Source of the DNA: Histophilus somni
GTDB taxonomy: Bacteria > Pseudomonadota > Gammaproteobacteria > Enterobacterales > Pasteurellaceae
Length of the DNA stretch: 64,000 bases
Assembly: GCF_014202395.1 (NCBI RefSeq)
Contig: NZ_JACHGQ010000001.1
Location: 62,001 to 126,000, forward strand
Direction of reading: 5' to 3'
Below the pieces are notes generated by a model. That model was not told where the DNA came from and did no database searches. It was given only the letters and a program-made list of their open reading frames with translations. Both the position numbers and the translations under genes were made by a program. Below are positions 60,401 through 64,000 of the stretch, one piece after another (position 1 is the first letter of the stretch; the number at the start of each line of letters is the position of its first letter).

Positions 60401-60577
60401 GGTTATACAATTAATGGGAAATTAATTGAAGGAAATGCTCAGATTGGTTCCGGAGTTAATATTAATGATCTTGGTTTGTTAGATAGTACCAAAGAGATTG
60501 CCTCGCCTTGGGTTGATTGGGTATGTGGCTCCGCTGTTAGACAAGGAATTCCAGCTAAATTAGTCAAACTTGCTTAG
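57488..60577 (+). CDS. ttrA: Tetrathionate reductase catalytic subunit (molybdoenzyme)
   Basis: TtrA reduces tetrathionate to thiosulphate as a terminal electron acceptor. The 1029-residue protein begins with a Tat signal (QRRNLIKG, Arg5-Arg6), so it is exported folded with its cofactor. The N-terminal [4Fe-4S] ligands lie in CNTQCMGCWTLCG (Cys74, 78, 81 or 85) and STACARG. Molybdopterin-guanine-dinucleotide domains follow, ending with the C-terminal LHSIKPNGIVAINQQDA stretch. Length is close to Salmonella TtrA (about 1020). It overlaps the convergent yvcK-like gene by 14 bp. Confidence 0.93.
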   Translation: MNKQRRNLIKGALATTAATAFVAGYSPKVKEIAKGVIEGSSGQKTQDNINGNSLLPEYQVKEGNLLTNSQQVVCNTQCMGCWTLCGLRARIDLEKNKVLRINGNPYHPLSSDHYLDYNQSIKQAELSVSGENGLQQRSTACARGAAFLDGINSPYRITQPLKRVGKRGEGKWKTISFEQLIDEVVNGGDLFGEGHVDGLKAIRDLQTPVNAQHPDFGAKVNQLMVTFAGPEGRQPLLKRFASNSFGTINFASHGSFCGLSYRAGSGAFMNDFANNSHAKPDWDHVEFILFMGTSPAQSGNPFKRQSRQLAKKRTEDNFEYVVIAPRLELTSTASQDKNRWVPIIPGKDLSLALAMLRWIIENERYNEDYLSIPSEIAMQQANGVSFCNATHLFIADPNHKQYGQAIRNFHIEDLPEPEKLSDSDILVKDRQTGKFIAAKDCQSAVLFVEDRISLKDGSQVLAKSALQLFKESCFSYSIEEYSEQCGVPVDTIIQLAKKFTSHGPRAAVITHGGTMHSNGFYTAWAILLLNAMIGNMNKKGGMSMSGGKFKDFAAGPRYNLANFPNMMKPKGTNLARSKKDYEKSSEFKQKVAQGISPYPAKAAWYPFVGGQMSEMITSALQGYPYSLKAWINHMGNPIYGMTGIHHITQQKLKDPKILPLFISIDAFMNETTALADYIVPDTHNFESWGFSTPWAGVPTKTSTARWPVIASPNEKTSQGDTICMESFVIEIAKMMQLPGFGDNAILDKQNHSYPLNRSEDFFLRAAANIAYDGKQPVQDATQEDLLLTGVQRLMPSLQQVLKPEEIKKVATIYCKGGRFAPHSSAWQEDNMQARWKNCLQIWNENVAKAKHAQTGKNYHGCPTYFEDQFADNSTVESHYPKIQWPFKLISFKSNLMSSITAPLLRLHSIKPNGIVAINQQDATEYGLQHGDLVELNTPGGKAVVQLVVMNGVIKGTIAIEHGYGHKQLGATGYTINGKLIEGNAQIGSGVNINDLGLLDSTKEIASPWVDWVCGSAVRQGIPAKLVKLA

Positions 60578-61517
60578 GTGAAAAATGATGAGCTAATTCT
60601 ATCAATAATTCGTCAATCGCATTACAAAGTAAAGTGCGGTCGTGGCGGTAGCCTATATCATCGGCTTTAAGTTGGCGAGCCATGATTTTTATTGAGGAGG
60701 CGTGATGATTCTGTTGCGGCTTGCTTTGAACGATCGCACCATCAATAATATCACAACCAATAGTTTGATTAATCCATTGAATGCGATCGATTAAAGATAA
60801 TTTGGCGGCTGGACCGTGTTCTACACCTAAATTATCAATAAAGATTTTCTTAGCTTGACTATTTTTCAGCACCTCAATAATTTCTGGTAGTAATAATGGC
60901 GGCATAATGCTGGTTAAGAAGCTACCCGGACCGAATAAAATGACTTCCGCTTGTCTTAAGGCTTGAATTGCTTCAGTGGTTGCCTGTACTAATGGAACTA
61001 AAAAAATAGAAGTAGGGATTTCGGTTAATTGATCAATACTTACTTCTCCAACGATACTTTTACCGGGAGACAAGGAGGCGGCAAGGTGTACAGGGCTTTC
61101 AGACATTGGCACAATAAAAGACCGCACTTTGAGAAGATCTCGAATTAAATTAACCGCATCTGTTGGACGGATATTCATATTTTCCAGTGCTTTCAGCATT
61201 AAATTACCTAAATTATGCCCCGCTAATTCACCTTGACCGGAAAAACGATATTCAAATAAAGCAGATGCTGTACTAGGTTCTGTAATGATCTGATTAAGGC
61301 AATTACGTAAATCACCCCAAGCAATGCCGCCCTGAGTTTGTCGAATCCGCCCTGTTGAGCCGCCATTATCTGTTGTAGTAACAATACCGGTAAGACGCTC
61401 ATTCATAAAGCTCAATGCAGACATGACACGTCCTAACCCATGACCCCCACCGATTGCCACAATGTGTTTGACTTGATCTAAATAGGTATGTCGGCTGTGT
61501 AGGGTCAAATCAGACAT
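60564..61517 (-). CDS. YvcK/GlmR-like protein (CofD-like superfamily)
   Basis: The 317-residue protein has the YvcK-family N-terminal loop VAIGGGHGLGRVMSAL and the TTTDNGGSTGRIR motif. WGDLRNCL and GHNLGNLML are also typical of the CofD-like fold. In Bacillus, YvcK (GlmR) binds UDP-GlcNAc and links carbon metabolism to cell-wall synthesis; the gammaproteobacterial protein (E. coli YbhK) is less studied. AAGGAA precedes the ATG. Its 3' end overlaps ttrA tail to tail by 14 bp. Confidence 0.88.
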   Translation of the reverse strand: MSDLTLHSRHTYLDQVKHIVAIGGGHGLGRVMSALSFMNERLTGIVTTTDNGGSTGRIRQTQGGIAWGDLRNCLNQIITEPSTASALFEYRFSGQGELAGHNLGNLMLKALENMNIRPTDAVNLIRDLLKVRSFIVPMSESPVHLAASLSPGKSIVGEVSIDQLTEIPTSIFLVPLVQATTEAIQALRQAEVILFGPGSFLTSIMPPLLLPEIIEVLKNSQAKKIFIDNLGVEHGPAAKLSLIDRIQWINQTIGCDIIDGAIVQSKPQQNHHASSIKIMARQLKADDIGYRHDRTLLCNAIDELLIELAHHFSPKQV

Positions 61518-61644
61518 AAACGTTCCTTTTCATGAAAAATAAGTGCGGTATAAAAATACCTGTATTAGAAGTTATGCTATTTTACCTGAAAGTTTACAAA
61601 AGGTAATGTACAGATATGCCAAGTGAGATAAAATCCGCTATGCT

Positions 61645-61672
61645 TTGTATTCTGTGCAAAACACTGTAAAAT
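61645..61672 (+). promoter_or_regulatory. Candidate glnS promoter
   Basis: TTGTAT and TAAAAT are separated by 16 bp, about 40 bp upstream of the glnS start. Confidence 0.5.
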
Positions 61673-61712
61673 ACGCAGATTTTTAATTATCAAATTGCAT
61701 TGAGGACAAAAA

Positions 61713-63380
61713 ATGAGCGAAATAACAGTTGAAATGGAAAATACGGAACATAAACCAACAAATTTTATTCGCCAAATTATTGATGAAGATTTAGCTAGCG
61801 GAAAACATCATAATGTTTATACTCGTTTTCCCCCTGAGCCGAACGGCTATTTACATATCGGTCATGCGAAATCGATCTGCTTAAATTTCGGTATTGCACA
61901 AGATTATCAGGGGAAATGTAATTTACGTTTTGACGATACCAATCCGGTAAAAGAAGATGTGGAATACGTTGACAGTATTAAGCAAGATGTAAAATGGTTA
62001 GGTTTTGAATGGGAGGGGGAGCCTCGCTATGCTTCCGACTATTTCGATCAACTGTATAGTTATGCAATTGAATTAATTAAAAAAGGGTTGGCTTATGTTG
62101 ATGAACTTTCACCCGAGCAAATTCGTGAGTATAGAGGAACACTTACATCAGCAGGTAAAAACAGTCCTTATCGTGATCGTAGCATAGAAGAAAACTTGGC
62201 GTTATTTGAAAAAATGAAAAAAGGTGAGTTTGCAGAAGGTGCGGCAAGTTTAAGAGCGAAAATTGATATGGCATCTCCTTTTATGGTTATGCGTGATCCT
62301 GTGTTATATCGCATCAAATTTGCAAGTCATCATCAAACAGGCGATAGATGGTGCATTTATCCAATGTACGATTTTACTCATTGTATTTCCGATGCCATTG
62401 AAAGAATTACTCATTCATTATGTACGCTAGAATTTCAAGATAACCGCCGTTTATATGATTGGGTATTGGATAATATTTCGATTGATCGTCCATTACCGCA
62501 TCAATATGAATTTTCACGTTTGAATTTAGAATATACGTTGACATCTAAACGTAAGCTACTGAAATTGGTTAACGATGGGATTGTTGACGGTTGGAATGAT
62601 CCACGTATGCCTACTATTTCCGGTTTACGTCGTCGAGGTTATACCCCTGCATCATTGCGTGAGTTTTGTCGTCGTATAGGGGTAACTAAACAGGATAACG
62701 TGGTGGAATACAGTGCATTAGAAAGCTGTATTCGTGATGATTTAAACACAAACGCACCTCGTGCAATGGCAGTATTAAACCCGCTAAAAATTGTGATTGA
62801 AAATTTTGATGGGAAAGAAATACTTACCGCACCTAATCACCCAAATCGTGAAGAATTGGGAACGAGGGAACTTCCTTTTACCAAAGAAATTTATATCGAT
62901 CAGGCTGATTTCCGTGAAGAAGCGAATAAACAATATAAGCGTCTGGTGTTGGGTAAAGAAGTGCGGTTGCGTAATGCTTATGTGATTAAAGCGGAACGTG
63001 TTGAAAAAGATGCGGAAGGTTGTGTAACCACAGTATATTGTACTTATGATCCCGAAACATTAGGTAAAAATCCTGAGGGACGCAAAGTAAAAGGTGTTAT
63101 TCAATGGGTGTCAGCAACGGATAATTTATCGGCAGAATTTCGTTTGTATGACAAATTGTTTACCGTAGCGAATCCGGGAGCAGTGGAAGACATTAATGAA
63201 GTGTTAAATCCAAATTCCTTAATCATTAAGCGTGGAGTAGTTGAACAAAGCCTTGCTAGTGCCAAAGCTGAACAAGCGTATCAATTTGAACGGGAAGGGT
63301 ATTATTGTGCCGATAGCAAAGACAGTAATGCGGGTAACTTAGTTTTTAATCTAACTGTCAGTCTGAAAGAAGGGTTTTAA
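61713..63380 (+). CDS. glnS: Glutaminyl-tRNA synthetase
   Basis: GlnS charges tRNA(Gln) with glutamine. The 555-residue class I synthetase has the HIGH motif at residues 48-51 (YLHIGHAKS) and the KMSKS-equivalent TSKRKL after LEYTL. FDDTNP and DFTHCISDA are typical of the catalytic domain, and the C-terminal anticodon-binding beta barrels begin near residue 340. Length matches E. coli (554). A canonical terminator follows, with one uptake sequence between stop and hairpin. Confidence 0.97.
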   Translation: MSEITVEMENTEHKPTNFIRQIIDEDLASGKHHNVYTRFPPEPNGYLHIGHAKSICLNFGIAQDYQGKCNLRFDDTNPVKEDVEYVDSIKQDVKWLGFEWEGEPRYASDYFDQLYSYAIELIKKGLAYVDELSPEQIREYRGTLTSAGKNSPYRDRSIEENLALFEKMKKGEFAEGAASLRAKIDMASPFMVMRDPVLYRIKFASHHQTGDRWCIYPMYDFTHCISDAIERITHSLCTLEFQDNRRLYDWVLDNISIDRPLPHQYEFSRLNLEYTLTSKRKLLKLVNDGIVDGWNDPRMPTISGLRRRGYTPASLREFCRRIGVTKQDNVVEYSALESCIRDDLNTNAPRAMAVLNPLKIVIENFDGKEILTAPNHPNREELGTRELPFTKEIYIDQADFREEANKQYKRLVLGKEVRLRNAYVIKAERVEKDAEGCVTTVYCTYDPETLGKNPEGRKVKGVIQWVSATDNLSAEFRLYDKLFTVANPGAVEDINEVLNPNSLIIKRGVVEQSLASAKAEQAYQFEREGYYCADSKDSNAGNLVFNLTVSLKEGF

Positions 63381-63449
63381 TATCAGTTCCTTTTCGCCAA
63401 AAGTGCGGTTGTATTACTGAGTATATTTAATGATTTTAATGCCTCTCAC

Positions 63450-63486
63450 ATAATCCGATCATACCTATGGTCGGATTATTTTTTTC
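63450..63486 (+). terminator. Intrinsic terminator after glnS
   Basis: ATAATCCGATC pairs with GGTCGGATTAT (one T-G pair) around an eight-base loop and ends in a long T-run. Confidence 0.88.
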
Positions 63487-63538
63487 TGCAAGCGATGAAC
63501 ATTTTTACATTAAAAAATTTAGATGATAAAATTTATAA

Positions 63539-63557
63539 GAATTGTTATCATTTATAT
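63539..63557. promoter_or_regulatory. Candidate Fur box before the TonB-dependent receptor
   Basis: AGAATTGTTATCATTTATA shares an ATCATT core and flanking A/T pattern with the Fur consensus, about 10 of 15 central positions by hand. It lies about 20 bp before the receptor start. Confidence 0.35.
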
Positions 63558-63574
63558 CTAATTAAGGAAAATTT

Positions 63575-64000
63575 ATGTCAGTTTATGATTTAAAAACCCA
63601 AAAAACCTTATTAGCTGTCAGCGTCTGTTTAGCGTTTTCCGCTCAAGCAGAAACAAGTAAAAATAAAGTTGAACGAGCTAATCAATTACCGGAGGTTGTT
63701 GTTTATGCAGAGCAAAACGCAGGATTATCTTCCAGCCAAAAAGTAACCGCCAAAGATATTAAATCTTCCCCTAATTCCAACGGCAATATTTCTGATTTTT
63801 TGAAAACCAATTCTCATGTGCGTTTTGAACGTAGTGATGAAAACAGTTTTCAACGAGGTGAAATTAAACCTGCTGACATTTCGATTAATGGTGCGGAAGC
63901 CAATCAAACCAGTTATTTTGTAGATAATGTCAATATCAATAATGATTTAGGCTTTGACTCTGAAATTTTTGAGGGAGCGATGCAAACTTTGCCTATGGCA
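63575..64000 (+). CDS. TonB-dependent outer-membrane receptor, N-terminal part
   Basis: The gene runs off the window; 142 codons are visible. A signal peptide (about 1-25, ending AFSAQA) is followed by a TonB-box-like PEVVVYAEQ. The start of a plug domain follows, with VTAKDIKSSPNSNGNISDFL and ADISINGAEANQTSYFVDNV. AAGGAAAA precedes the ATG at 63575. Such receptors import siderophores, haem or other metal complexes using TonB energy. The ligand cannot be told from this part. A Fur-like site upstream favours an iron source, but this is inference. Confidence 0.85.
   Translation, partial: MSVYDLKTQKTLLAVSVCLAFSAQAETSKNKVERANQLPEVVVYAEQNAGLSSSQKVTAKDIKSSPNSNGNISDFLKTNSHVRFERSDENSFQRGEIKPADISINGAEANQTSYFVDNVNINNDLGFDSEIFEGAMQTLPMA

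Overview
The window is chromosomal DNA of a low-GC member of the Pasteurellaceae. The strongest sign is the Hin-type DNA uptake sequence AAGTGCGGT (or ACCGCACTT), which recurs dozens of times on both strands, inside genes and as inverted pairs that form terminators. Gene content and order (prfA-prmC-kdsA, lolCDE, dnaB-alr-pgi, accA-pdxY-tilS, cvpA-purF, moeA-moeB-folE, xseB-ispA-dxs) are those of the Haemophilus/Pasteurella/Aggregatibacter group. I cannot name the species. Nearly all genes are intact and of normal length.

Layout. 1-400: 3' end of a family-52 (sialyltransferase-like) glycosyltransferase. 438-10180: translation termination (prfA, prmC), an RDD membrane protein, a SirB1-like protein, Kdo synthesis (kdsA), a 2-hydroxyacid dehydrogenase, the lipoprotein-release transporter lolCDE and aroG. 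10332-14523: dnaB, alr, pgi. 14571-17811 (minus): accA, pdxY, tilS. 18137-25932: dinB behind a LexA box, htpX, recB-recD. 25970-31001: an accessory block with dat-ddc (1,3-diaminopropane synthesis), an N-terminally truncated otnK-like gene and a DeoR regulator. 31231-34058 (minus): two ferritins and kdsD-kdsC. 34150-34536: RNase P RNA. 34684-37357: a PurR box, cvpA, purF, ubiX. 37638-40244: topA. 40443-41075: a purN of unusual type and composition. 41148-46513: moeA-moeB, folE, a nitroreductase and sppA. 46628-51541 (minus): fabA, lysO, and xseB-ispA-dxs. 51731-53185: thiI. 53225-60577: a complete tetrathionate respiration cluster (ttrS-ttrR divergent from ttrB-ttrC-ttrA). 60564-63380: a YvcK-like protein and glnS. 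63575-64000: the start of a TonB-dependent receptor.

Several genes work together across the window. kdsA, kdsD and kdsC make Kdo for lipooligosaccharide. dxs and ispA, with thiI nearby, supply isoprenoids and thiamine/4-thiouridine. moeA/moeB supply the molybdenum cofactor that TtrA needs. The ttr cluster has a perfect FNR-type box between its divergent arms, so anaerobic control is likely.

Three places look foreign or disturbed. The dat-ddc block carries Apl-type uptake sequences (CAAGCGGTCA), has higher GC, sits in a 7-kb gap in the Hin-type sequences, and abuts the broken otnK. purN is GC-rich and of a Neisseriaceae/beta-proteobacterial protein type. A compact structured element ending in a terminator-like hairpin lies between dat and otnK and matches no RNA family I recognise. 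I found no CRISPR array, tRNA, rRNA operon, prophage or intact insertion sequence.
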